Of a stretch of 64,000 bases of DNA, positions 8,879 through 16,558 are shown piece by piece. The notes beneath the pieces were generated by a model. The model ran no database searches. It was not told the origin of the DNA and worked only from the letters and a program-made list of their open reading frames with translations. The first letter of the stretch is position 1. Every line of letters begins with the position of its first letter. A program made the position numbers and the translations under genes. Location: assembly GCF_000523235.1 (NCBI RefSeq), contig NZ_CP006850.1, positions 5,642,001 through 5,706,000 of the forward strand, written 5' to 3'. The DNA comes from Nocardia nova SH22a (lineage in GTDB: Bacteria; Actinomycetota; Actinomycetes; Mycobacteriales; Mycobacteriaceae).

Positions 8879-9670
8879 TCAGCCGTCCTCGCCAGTGAGT
8901 TCATCGTTCGAACAAGTGCGCAGACCCGGTTCGAGCACAGCCCGCACAGTCTCGCGGTACCGCCGCCGCTGCTGCGGGCCGAAGCCCTGTATGGTCCGCA
9001 GCAGCGGCGGCATGGTCAGCGCCAGCAGCACCCACGCCAGTTCGGTGGTGTCGAGGTCACGACGCAGCGCTCCCGCTTCGACCGCACGATCCAGGAACCG
9101 GCTGATGGCCGAGGCGGTGAGCCCGCTCAGTCCGAGTAGCCGACTGTCCAGCTCGTCATCGATTCCGGTCGACTCGAACAGCAGCACCCGGAAAAGCGAA
9201 GGCTCGTCCTCGGCGATGCGGCACATCCGATCCACCGCATCACTCCAGATGCGCAGGACGGCGTCGAGCGACAACTCGGACCCACCCACATCCGGTTCGA
9301 GTATCTCGCTCGCGACCTCGGTGAAGAAGCGGTCGATGCCGTAGTCGAGGACATCATCGAGGATGGCCCGTTTGCTGTCGAAATAGTTGTAGAACGTCCC
9401 GTAGCCGACCCCGACCTCCGCCGCGATATCCGCCGCGGTCGCCAGCGCGTACCCCTTGGTCGTGAATACCCGGTACGCCGCCGCCACCAGCTCGCTCCTG
9501 CGGCGCTCACTGTTGCGCTCGTCCCGCGGGCGGCCCGGGCGGCGGCCGCGCTTGCTTGGTTCGGTCACCGCGTCATGGTATTCGGGCTCGAGGCGGTACC
9601 TCCGGGCCCTCCGGCCCCGCGGGGCGACGACGGGCCATGTCTCCGCCGGTCTCCGCCCCGGCCCGGTCAT
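8879..9670 (-). CDS. TetR-family transcriptional regulator
   Basis: Up to 263 residues. The helix-turn-helix is ELVAAAYRVFTTKGYALATA with DIAAEVGVGYGTFYNYFDSK, a textbook TetR HTH at about 60-105 of the long form. ATG 9670 overlaps the reductase stop by four bases (ATGA), which favours coupled translation. The first 34 residues are Arg- and Pro-rich and a GTG at 9568 gives a more usual 229-residue protein, so the start is uncertain. It lies between the reductase and ABC1-kinase genes in one minus-strand operon, and probably represses that operon from the divergent region at 11641-11994. Confidence 0.85.
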   Translation of the reverse strand: MTGPGRRPAETWPVVAPRGRRARRYRLEPEYHDAVTEPSKRGRRPGRPRDERNSERRRSELVAAAYRVFTTKGYALATAADIAAEVGVGYGTFYNYFDSKRAILDDVLDYGIDRFFTEVASEILEPDVGGSELSLDAVLRIWSDAVDRMCRIAEDEPSLFRVLLFESTGIDDELDSRLLGLSGLTASAISRFLDRAVEAGALRRDLDTTELAWVLLALTMPPLLRTIQGFGPQQRRRYRETVRAVLEPGLRTCSNDELTGEDG

Positions 9671-10707
9671 GGCAGATCGCGGTCGAAAGTGACCCGAACG
9701 CGGTCCGACAACGGAACGGTTTGGCAGGCCAGGGTGAATCCGGCCGCCACTTCTTCATCGAGCAGCGCTTCGCGGGCGACCATCTCGGTGGCGCCCTCGG
9801 CGACCCAGCACACGCAGGTCCCACATGCGGACTCCCTGCACACATAGGGCGGATCGAGCCCCGCGCTCAGCAGCACATCCAGCAGGCGAGTGCCGCGCGG
9901 CCAGTCGAAAACATATGTGGCACCGTCGAGTTCGACCTCGACGGTCGTGCCCCCGGTACCGGGGACGCACGGCGACGGGGAAGCCGCGAACGGATTCTCC
10001 GTCAGCGACCGGTACTCCTCGCGGTGGATCCGCCGCCGCGATCCCCCCGCCGCGGCAACAGCGGACCGCAGGACGGTCGCGAAGCCTTCCGGGCCGCAGA
10101 GGAAGATTTCCCGGTCGAACCGATCATCCAGCAACGCGGTGAGCCCCGCCGTGTCCGGCAGACCGCGTTCGCTCTCGAGCCAGTGCAACACCTGCAGTCG
10201 CCGCGGGAATTCGGCAGCGAGTTCCGCCAAGCGCTCGCCGAAGATCACCGACTCCTCGTCCCGGTTGGCATAGAGCAGTGTGACCGTGCCGGATCCGGCG
10301 TACAGCACCGATTTCACGATGGCGGCCATCGGCGTGATCCCGCTTCCGGCCGCACACAACAGCAGGTCGTCGTCCAGCGATTCGGGGACGAACACGCCCG
10401 AAGGCTCCAGGACGGTCAGCGCGGTACCGACGGAGACGTTGTCGCACAACCAGTTCGACGCGTAGCCGCCGCGGGTTCTCTTGACCGTTATCGTCAGCGG
10501 CTCGCTCCGATGCGGACTGCTGGACAACGAGTAACAACGAGCCACCGAACCGTCTCGGCTGCTCGGCACCCGCACCGTGATGAATTGCCCCGGACGGTAT
10601 GCGAAGGCGTCGACGAGGTCCGCCCCGATGTCGAGCACCAGCGATGTCGCCTGCGCGGTCTCCGCGATGACATCGACGACCGTCACCTCGTGAGCGCGGG
10701 AGGTCAT
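9667..10707 (-). CDS. Flavin reductase with C-terminal plant-type [2Fe-2S] domain (KshB/PaaE-like oxygenase reductase)
   Basis: 346 residues in three domains. The FAD domain carries RCYSLSSSP (about 57-65), the NAD(P) domain GSGITPM (about 120) and LCGPEGF, and the C-terminal ferredoxin domain Cys290, Cys295, Cys298 and Cys328 in the CRESACGTC...C pattern. Such proteins pass electrons from NAD(P)H to an oxygenase; relatives include KshB (steroid 9-alpha-hydroxylase reductase) and PaaE. No Rieske oxygenase is encoded in the window. The gene 30 bases upstream encodes a PF10118 protein with di-iron-like motifs, which is the obvious candidate partner. AGAAGG precedes ATG 10707. Confidence 0.88.
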   Translation of the reverse strand: MTSRAHEVTVVDVIAETAQATSLVLDIGADLVDAFAYRPGQFITVRVPSSRDGSVARCYSLSSSPHRSEPLTITVKRTRGGYASNWLCDNVSVGTALTVLEPSGVFVPESLDDDLLLCAAGSGITPMAAIVKSVLYAGSGTVTLLYANRDEESVIFGERLAELAAEFPRRLQVLHWLESERGLPDTAGLTALLDDRFDREIFLCGPEGFATVLRSAVAAAGGSRRRIHREEYRSLTENPFAASPSPCVPGTGGTTVEVELDGATYVFDWPRGTRLLDVLLSAGLDPPYVCRESACGTCVCWVAEGATEMVAREALLDEEVAAGFTLACQTVPLSDRVRVTFDRDLP

Positions 10708-10737
10708 CCCGTGGACCTTCTCATGTCACCACTTCGA

Positions 10738-11640
10738 TCACCGGAGGCGCTCTTCGAGCGCGCCCCCGGCGCCGAACAGTTCCTCGCGCCACTGTTCGAG
10801 CAACTCCGAGGTGTCGATGTCGTCGGGATGGAACCCCGGCCGCATGTACTTGATCGACTCACGCAGCATGTGCCGGAACAAAGGGCCCGAGAACAGCAGA
10901 TACGCCTGGGCGATCACGCGCGCGGGCTGCCTGCGCGCCTGTGGATCTCCCGCCAGCATGAGCGGTGTGACGATCGAGAACATCGATATCGTCAGCGACA
11001 ACGCGACGCCGAACGTCACGATCCGCAGTAGTTCCGACCCGCCGGTCGCCCGATAGACATCGAAGGCGACCGACTTGTGCTCGAGTTCCTCGAACGCATG
11101 CCAGTTCAACAGTTTTCGCACCTCGGGATCCATGGGGATGCCCTGAATCTCCGGACTGGACAGAATCCGTTCGGCGAGCATCGCGGTGCCGTGTTCGGCG
11201 GCCGCGGTCATCGCGAGATGAACATGCGGGGAAAGGAACTCTTCGAACCTCTCCCGCCGTCGGCGGGCTCGATCGCTGTCGAGCCAGGTGATCCGATACC
11301 CCAGTTCGACCAGCTTCCGATTCAAACGACGATGCTCCTCGCCGTGCATGGCTTCCTGCCCGATGAATCCGGCCACTCGCTTCTCGAGGACCGGATCGTC
11401 GATCTTGCCCGCGAACCGGCGCACCGACCTGATGAACGATTCCTCCCCGGCGGGAAAGCCACCGGACAGCTGCGCCCACACGTGGCTCTGCACGATGTCG
11501 CCGTAGGTGTAGTACTTCGGCATCGGAATCGCCTCACCGAAGCCGAATCTGATCCGGCGAGGTTTGGGAAGACCCGGCCGCGACCTTGTCGTCACGGTCG
11601 TCGTACCGCTACCCGACCGACTGTTTTCGTCGTATGTCAT
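10738..11640 (-). CDS. PF10118 'metal-dependent hydrolase' family protein with two ExxH motifs
   Basis: 300 residues from ATG 11640; a longer frame to 11853 reads through the promoter region and is not supported. Conserved blocks are GFIGQEAMHGEEHRRLN (Glu96-x2-His99, with His103), AAAEHGTAMLAERIL (Glu149, His150) and NWHAFEELEHKSVAFDVY (His181, Glu185-x2-His188). Paired ExxH motifs with extra Glu/His are what one expects of a ferritin-like di-iron site. The family name (predicted hydrolase) is not backed by a known reaction. A hydrophobic stretch after residue 205 suggests membrane association. It sits directly upstream of an oxygenase-type reductase, so an oxygen-activating role is a reasonable inference. 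Confidence 0.8.
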   Translation of the reverse strand: MTYDENSRSGSGTTTVTTRSRPGLPKPRRIRFGFGEAIPMPKYYTYGDIVQSHVWAQLSGGFPAGEESFIRSVRRFAGKIDDPVLEKRVAGFIGQEAMHGEEHRRLNRKLVELGYRITWLDSDRARRRRERFEEFLSPHVHLAMTAAAEHGTAMLAERILSSPEIQGIPMDPEVRKLLNWHAFEELEHKSVAFDVYRATGGSELLRIVTFGVALSLTISMFSIVTPLMLAGDPQARRQPARVIAQAYLLFSGPLFRHMLRESIKYMRPGFHPDDIDTSELLEQWREELFGAGGALEERLR

Positions 11641-11994
11641 GGCGTCGTCGCCACCCTTCATCGAACGATCGGAACGTGTTGCTCCCGGTGCCCCACGCTC
11701 AGAGTAGGACCTGCGACGGGAACATGGCAAGACTATTTTGACGTTCACATCAGATAAATATTTCGCGCGTTGCCGCGACACCACACCGCACCGCGCGATG
11801 CTCGTGAGAGCGTCAAATATGCTGTCCAACAGCATCACATCAGACATTCTCACGCACCGCGAACACCTCCTTCAGCAGACGCCTAACAGCGCACTTCACA
11901 GCGAACAGGTTGCTCGCCCACACCTCTCTCGCGTACTTTTCTGATGAGTACGTCGATTAATTGGTTCGTCGTTCGCGTGGTTCAGGGAGGACCG
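11641..11994. promoter_or_regulatory. Divergent promoter region between PF10118 operon and ABC1 kinase
   Basis: About 350 bases without a supported gene and clearly AT-richer than its surroundings. It holds a perfect 7-3-7 palindrome, ATGCTGT-CCA-ACAGCAT (11819-11835), of TetR-operator size, and two copies of ACATCAGA (near 11743 and 11838). The TetR at 8879 is the natural candidate to bind here and control both directions. I cannot place -35/-10 boxes with confidence. Confidence 0.55.
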
Positions 11995-13389
11995 ATGTCC
12001 GAGGAAAGAAAGCTGCCGACTTCCCGCGCAGCGCGCACCGCGATGCTGGGGCGGGTGGTCGCGGGACAGGCGGCTCGGCACGTGGGTGCCAGGATCTCGG
12101 CGGCCGGTCGCGACGAGCAGTATCGGGCCGCCACGCTGGAACGCCGTCAAGCCGAAGCAGCGAAGGCGATCGTCACCGGACTGGGGACGATGCGGGGCGC
12201 GGCGATGAAGATCGGCCAGATGCTCGCCGTTGTGGACATGGGCGTGTTTCCCGAGGAGGTCCGCGACGACATGCAGAAGTCGATGGCCGCACTACTGGAC
12301 TCGGCGCCCACGGTCTCGTTCGGCACGATGCGCGGCGTGATCGAGTCCGACCTCGGTGGTCGTCTGTCGAGCGTCTTCGCCGAGTTCGACGAAACCCCGC
12401 TCGCCGCAGCGTCGATCGGGCAGGTCTACCGCGCCCGGCTACGCGATGGACGCCCGGTCGCGGTCAAGGTTCAATATCCCGGAATCGACAAGGCGATCCG
12501 GGCCGACCTGCGCAATCTGTCGATGGTCCTGCGCGCCGGTCGCGTGATCGCCCCGAACACCGACTGGGCCGCATTGGGCCGGGAACTTCGCGAACGCCTC
12601 GAAGACGAGTTGGATTACGAGTTGGAGGCCCGCAACCAGCGCAAGGTGGCCCGACTGTACCGTGGCCACCCCTTCATCACGGTGCCGGAGGTCGTCCTCG
12701 AACACTGCGGGCCGCATGTACTCGTCAGCGACTTCTTCGAGGGCGCCCGCTTCGAACAGATTCGCGACTGGGACGCCGCGGACCGAAATCGGGTGGCCGA
12801 GACGGTCTTCCGCTTCTATTTCGGCAGCCTGCTACGACACCGGCAGTTCTCTCCCGACCCGCATCCCGGTAACTTTCTCGTCGGCGCGGACGGTCGCATC
12901 GCATTCCTCGACTTCGGCCTGTACAAACACCTCGGCCGCGACATGGCGCAGACACAGCACGAGCTACTGCGCGCCATCGTCTCGGACTCACCGGAACAGA
13001 TCTTCCACACGATGAGCCGAGCCGGCCTGATCACCGATCCCGACGGGGTCGATCCGGAGATCGCGCACGCCTACATCCGCGACCTGTTCTGGTGGGCAAT
13101 GGAATCCGGGCCGGTCGAACTCGGACCGGAGGTGATCAACGAGGCACTGGTCGGCACCATGAATCCGGGCTCGCAATACTTCGGGCTCACCCGTCGGCAG
13201 ACGATGCCCGCCGAACAAGCGGTCGTGCTGCGAATGATGTTGCTGGTCATGGCCACCGCCGCTCACCTGCGTGCCACCGGAGACTGGAACGGCATCCTGC
13301 GCGAATGGCTCCACAACGACGACCCCGCGACCCCCCTCGGGGTCATCGAGAACGAATTCCTTTCCGGCACAGCCCTACCCGCAATCTGA
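11995..13389 (+). CDS. ABC1/UbiB-like atypical kinase (copy 2)
   Basis: 464 residues from ATG 11995, preceded by GGGAGGA at a good distance; the in-frame ATG at 11944 has no ribosome site. Signatures are KIGQ (72-75), AAASIGQVYRARL, the VAVKVQ lysine (about 158), DPHPGNFLV and LDFGL. The catalytic set is complete. It matches the kinase at 7483 in length, N-terminus (LPTSRAARTAMLGR against IPTSRVRRGAKLGK) and C-terminal DWNGILREWL. Two such genes, divergently placed around the PF10118/reductase genes, look like a duplicated pair serving one system. Two small genes follow, 20 bases and then an overlap downstream. Confidence 0.9.
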   Translation: MSEERKLPTSRAARTAMLGRVVAGQAARHVGARISAAGRDEQYRAATLERRQAEAAKAIVTGLGTMRGAAMKIGQMLAVVDMGVFPEEVRDDMQKSMAALLDSAPTVSFGTMRGVIESDLGGRLSSVFAEFDETPLAAASIGQVYRARLRDGRPVAVKVQYPGIDKAIRADLRNLSMVLRAGRVIAPNTDWAALGRELRERLEDELDYELEARNQRKVARLYRGHPFITVPEVVLEHCGPHVLVSDFFEGARFEQIRDWDAADRNRVAETVFRFYFGSLLRHRQFSPDPHPGNFLVGADGRIAFLDFGLYKHLGRDMAQTQHELLRAIVSDSPEQIFHTMSRAGLITDPDGVDPEIAHAYIRDLFWWAMESGPVELGPEVINEALVGTMNPGSQYFGLTRRQTMPAEQAVVLRMMLLVMATAAHLRATGDWNGILREWLHNDDPATPLGVIENEFLSGTALPAI

Positions 13390-13409
13390 ACGAGAAACAG
13401 GGGACCGAT

Positions 13410-13742
13410 GTGAAAGCACTGGAGGACCTCCGAACCACCGCGCTGGAGACGATGAACGCGGTGCTGGGTTCGCCCGTCACGACCGAGTTGATCCATCGCA
13501 CCACCGACGCGCGGGAGTCCGTTCTCCGCGCCCAGGAGGTGTTACTCGCAACGCTGAATCTCCCTACCGCAACCGAATTCAGTCTGCTGCACGGCCGGGT
13601 GCGTTCGGTGTCCGAGCGCCTCGACACCATCGAGGACCAGTTGGACGAGCTGGTCGGCCAGATGCGCGCGCTGTCGACGACACCGCGGGGACCGACTTCC
13701 GCGGAAATTCGAACCCACGACCGAACTGGAGGACAACCATGA
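13410..13742 (+). CDS. Small coiled-coil protein, phasin/PhaE-like tail
   Basis: 110 residues from GTG 13410, with AGGGGACC just before it. The N-terminal half is helical. The segment LNLPTATEFSLLHGRVRSVS followed by ERLDTIEDQLDELVGQM resembles the LNLPTRSDV-plus-coiled-coil tail of PhaE/phasin proteins that bind hydrophobic granule surfaces. It lies 20 bases after the ABC1 kinase and its TGA overlaps the next ATG (ATGA), so the three are one unit. A role as an adaptor on a lipid or membrane surface is inference; the family match is by eye only. Confidence 0.7.
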   Translation: MKALEDLRTTALETMNAVLGSPVTTELIHRTTDARESVLRAQEVLLATLNLPTATEFSLLHGRVRSVSERLDTIEDQLDELVGQMRALSTTPRGPTSAEIRTHDRTGGQP

Positions 13743-14065
13743 CACAGCACGACCCGCACCCGCCGACCGAATCGCCCGCACCGCACACCGACGACTCACC
13801 ATTGCGTTATTTCGGCTGGTATCTCACCATCATCGGCATCTCACACCTCATCATCCCCCGCCGCTGGGATCGGATCACCGCCATCGCATTCCGGGAGCCG
13901 GTACGCCGCTGGACGCTCACCTTCGGTATTTCGGAGACCGCGATGGGAATTCTTTTCCTGCGCAAGCGAACTCGTCCCGCCGGAATCGCCGCTGTCGTCG
14001 CCCAAGTGATATTCCTGGCGTACAGCTTCGTGTCCTTCCGGCGCGGGCCCGGCACCGACGACTGA
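13739..14065 (+). CDS. Small multi-helix membrane protein
   Basis: 108 residues. After a Pro- and His-rich start (about 1-22) come three likely membrane segments: YFGWYLTIIGISHLII, a weakly amphipathic WTLTFGISETAMGILFL, and GIAAVVAQVIFLAYSFVSF. It ends with a charged tail. Translation is coupled to the preceding gene (ATGA overlap), and a strong palindrome terminator follows at 14081. I do not recognise a named family. Its place at the end of the kinase operon suggests a membrane partner for the kinase system. Confidence 0.7.
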   Translation: MTQHDPHPPTESPAPHTDDSPLRYFGWYLTIIGISHLIIPRRWDRITAIAFREPVRRWTLTFGISETAMGILFLRKRTRPAGIAAVVAQVIFLAYSFVSFRRGPGTDD

Positions 14066-14080
14066 TCCGGAATGCCGCAC

Positions 14081-14114
14081 CGATACCGGTGGCCGCGCGC
14101 GGCCACCGGTATCG
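14081..14114 (+). terminator. Perfect 34-base palindrome, terminator of the kinase operon
   Basis: Two 17-base arms meet without spacer (left arm CGATACCGGTGGCCGCG, right arm its exact complement), 15 bases after the last stop. As RNA it would form a very stable hairpin with a CG-rich tip. Since the sequence is symmetrical it could act in both directions. Confidence 0.75.
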
Positions 14115-14142
14115 ATCGATCGCGGAAATCGGAGCTGGCATC

Positions 14143-14304
14143 ATGCTCGAAATGGCGACCATACTTCTTCCGCTCCTGGCATTTCAGTTGTCGCCCGCTC
14201 TGATCCCCGCGGCCGTCGAAGTCCTCGGATATCTGAGTGATCGACACAGCCGCAAGCGTGATCACACCGTGCACTCGACCGTCGACGCGGACGGATCCGA
14301 ATAG
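14143..14304 (+). CDS. Possible small hydrophobic protein
   Basis: 53 codons from ATG 14143 with a fair ribosome site (GGAG, eight bases before). Residues 3-29 are hydrophobic (ATILLPLLAFQLSPALIPAA), followed by a basic, polar tail. It lies between two hairpins (14081-14114 and 14324-14347), so it would need its own promoter, which I cannot identify. It could equally be chance; no family is recognised. Confidence 0.35.
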   Translation: MLEMATILLPLLAFQLSPALIPAAVEVLGYLSDRHSRKRDHTVHSTVDADGSE

Positions 14305-14323
14305 GTGAACACTTCGCCGCGAG

Positions 14324-14347
14324 GCGCTCGCGGTGGACGGCGAGCGC
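14324..14347. terminator. Hairpin before the convergent monooxygenase gene
   Basis: GCGCTCGC (14324-14331) pairs with GCGAGCGC (14340-14347) around an 8-base loop. It lies 44 bases beyond the stop of the minus-strand monooxygenase (14392) and would terminate it, or the small plus-strand gene. Confidence 0.45.
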
Positions 14348-14391
14348 GGAGGCGACCCCATCGGTGAAGGGGCACTGCGCGACGGCCGCGA

Positions 14392-15645
14392 TCAAACCGG
14401 GCGCTTGGCGCCACGCCTTCGTTCGATCCGCAGATCTCGCATGTAGTCGTCGAAATCGACCTGGATTGTGTGGCGTTTCGATGCCACATAGCGGCGCTCG
14501 GTGCGTCGGCGGTAGCGAACGATCTCCCGATCCATCTCCGCTCGGCCCGGCAATCGGTACGTGCCCTGCAGATGGTCGGCGATGAGTTCGGACTGCCGCT
14601 CGGCGATCGGCATGATCGCCCCGAGAGGCTGGACCAGACCGACGAAATACAGCCCCGGCACCTCGGGGTGGAACATCCGGCGGTACAGCCGGATCTCGTT
14701 GTCGCCGGACGGATCCAGGAACTCCCGGTCGAAAAAGGGAAAGCTGATCTTGTAGCCGGTGCAGAACACGACCAGGTCCGCGGCGACCCGTCGGCCATCG
14801 GTGAATACGACTTCCTCGCCTGCGAAGTGGTCGATATTCGGCACCGGTGTGATCGCGCCGTGCGCGAGGCGGTCCAGGATTCGACTCGACATGGTCGGAT
14901 GAGCCTGAGCGAATTTGTGGTCGGGCGCGGGCAGGCCGTAGCGGTCCATCGGCCCGGTTGCCGCCGCCATCAACCGCCGCGCCATCGGCCATCGGATGAA
15001 GGCCGGGATCCGCTCGCTGCCGCCGATCTGGTCATACGGCTTCCCCCACACATATTTCGGTATCACGTGCACGCCGCGCCGGGCCGAAAGATAGGTCGCA
15101 GCAGCGTGATACGACGCGTCGACCGCGATGTCCATCGCCGAGTTGCCCATGCCGACAACCACGACCCGGCGGCCGTCGAGCTGGGACTCCTCGGTATAGG
15201 AATGTGAGTGCATCACCTCACCGCGGAAATTCTCCAGGCCGGCGAACATCGGCTCCGGCATGCGTGGATCCCAGTGATGCCCGTTGGCGACGAGCACGGC
15301 GTCGTAGTACCGGATGTCACCACTGGACAGAAGGACCTCGAACGTGCCGTCGGGCTGCGGCCGGACGCGGGTCACCCCGGTGCGGAACCGAATACGGTCA
15401 CCGACTCCGAAATGGTCCACATACGCTGCGAAATAGTCGGCGATCTGATCGTGGCGCGCGAAGTCCGGCAGATGCTCGGGCATCGGGAAGTCGCTGAACT
15501 CCATACGCTGGCGCGAGGTGTTGATGTGCAGCGATCTGTACGCCGCCGATACTCCGTTGCTGTTTCCCCACACCCAGTTGCCGCCGACCCGGTCGGACAG
15601 CTCGTAACAGTCGACGTCTATACCGCGCTGGGCGAGAACTTTCAC
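14392..15645 (-). CDS. Flavin-containing monooxygenase lacking the N-terminal FAD-binding loop (5'-truncated)
   Basis: 417 residues from GTG 15645. It carries the FMO fingerprint FRGEVMHSHSY (FxGxxxHxxxY), the NADPH-site motif VVVGMGNSAMDIAV, and VFCTGYKISFPF, typical of group B flavin monooxygenases. The N-terminus is abnormal. These enzymes begin with a GxGxxG loop, but the frame here opens only at AVKVLAQRGIDVDCYE. The codons just upstream read QSASAGITAV, keeping the AGI end of the loop but not its GxG start. The next gene begins head-to-head only 17 bases away. I read this as a 5' deletion, so FAD binding is probably lost and the gene may be a recent pseudogene. Confidence 0.75.
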   Translation of the reverse strand: MKVLAQRGIDVDCYELSDRVGGNWVWGNSNGVSAAYRSLHINTSRQRMEFSDFPMPEHLPDFARHDQIADYFAAYVDHFGVGDRIRFRTGVTRVRPQPDGTFEVLLSSGDIRYYDAVLVANGHHWDPRMPEPMFAGLENFRGEVMHSHSYTEESQLDGRRVVVVGMGNSAMDIAVDASYHAAATYLSARRGVHVIPKYVWGKPYDQIGGSERIPAFIRWPMARRLMAAATGPMDRYGLPAPDHKFAQAHPTMSSRILDRLAHGAITPVPNIDHFAGEEVVFTDGRRVAADLVVFCTGYKISFPFFDREFLDPSGDNEIRLYRRMFHPEVPGLYFVGLVQPLGAIMPIAERQSELIADHLQGTYRLPGRAEMDREIVRYRRRTERRYVASKRHTIQVDFDDYMRDLRIERRRGAKRPV

Positions 15646-15662
15646 AGCGGTGATCCCGGCCG

Positions 15663-16310
15663 ATGCCGACTGGAACGTGGGATCGGCTTCCCGAAGAGCG
15701 CCGCGCCGCGGTATTGGCAGCGGCGGAGGCGGAGTTCGCCGCGCGCGGATTCAGCCACGGCAGCCTCAATACGATCTGCCGTGAAGCCGGTGTCTCGAAA
15801 GGCAGCCTGTTCCAGTACTTCACCGACAAAGCGGATATGTATGTCCACCTTGCCGAACTGGCCAGCATCCGCATCCGCACCGCCATGGAAGCCGAAATCG
15901 CGCAATTGAACTGGGATGACGATTTCATCGGCTCGATGAACAGACTGCTCGAGAAGTGGGTGCGATATTTCTACGAGCACCCCCGTGAACTCGCCATGAC
16001 CGCAGCGGCGAATCTGGAGCACGATCCGGTCGCCCGCCCCGCCGTCCGCGCGGCCGTCAATCGCCACTATCTCGCCGTACTCCGCCCGCTCACCGAAACG
16101 GCCGAAGCCGCAGGACAATTCCGAGACGGAAGCGATATCGAGACACTGTTGTCGCTGCTACTGATCACCCTGCCGCATCTCGCCCTCGCGCCGCACGTCC
16201 AGGGGCTGGATCCGGTACTCGGAATGGCGGACGGCGATTGCGCCCACGCCGTGGCCTCGGCACACCGCCGTGCCGCGACTCTGCTGTATCCGTTCCAGAA
16301 GAACGACTGA
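15663..16310 (+). CDS. TetR-family transcriptional regulator
   Basis: 215 residues, a complete TetR protein of usual length. It starts MPTGTWDRLPEERRAAVLAA, with helix-turn-helix FSHGSLNTICREAGVSKGSL and FQYFTDKADMY. The N-terminus matches the usual start of this subgroup, so it appears intact even though only 17 bases separate it from the truncated, divergent monooxygenase. No ribosome site or promoter of normal quality can fit in that gap, so expression may come through altered signals. The palindrome at 16452, in front of the next operon, is a likely binding site. Confidence 0.85.
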   Translation: MPTGTWDRLPEERRAAVLAAAEAEFAARGFSHGSLNTICREAGVSKGSLFQYFTDKADMYVHLAELASIRIRTAMEAEIAQLNWDDDFIGSMNRLLEKWVRYFYEHPRELAMTAAANLEHDPVARPAVRAAVNRHYLAVLRPLTETAEAAGQFRDGSDIETLLSLLLITLPHLALAPHVQGLDPVLGMADGDCAHAVASAHRRAATLLYPFQKND

Positions 16311-16347
16311 CCACGGTCGCTCCGCGACACACGACCACACACCGGCC

Positions 16348-16365
16348 CCGGACACGCTTGTCCGG
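16348..16365 (+). terminator. Hairpin terminator after the TetR gene
   Basis: CCGGACA (16348-16354), loop CGCT, TGTCCGG (16359-16365): a perfect 7-4-7 stem 38 bases after the TetR stop. Confidence 0.6.
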
Positions 16366-16451
16366 CCCGGCCGTCCGCGCAGATCAGGTCGATCCGGGCC
16401 CACACCGCGCGATCGTTTTCGATCTCGGCGCGATCAATTCTCTGCAAGCCT

Positions 16452-16477
16452 AGTAATAAACATACATGTTTACTACT
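16452..16477 (+). promoter_or_regulatory. Palindromic operator before the hydrolase operon
   Basis: AGTAATAAACAT (16452-16463), spacer AC, ATGTTTACTACT (16466-16477): 11 of 12 positions are symmetrical, in an AT-rich patch. It covers an unused upstream ATG (16466) and lies about 80 bases before the hydrolase start. Size and place suit the TetR encoded just upstream. Confidence 0.6.
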
Positions 16478-16558
16478 CTGAGCACACGTCCCGATGTGCC
16501 CGGCACTCGCTTCACACCCGCACCCCCGCACATCGAATACACGAATTGGAGACGTCAC

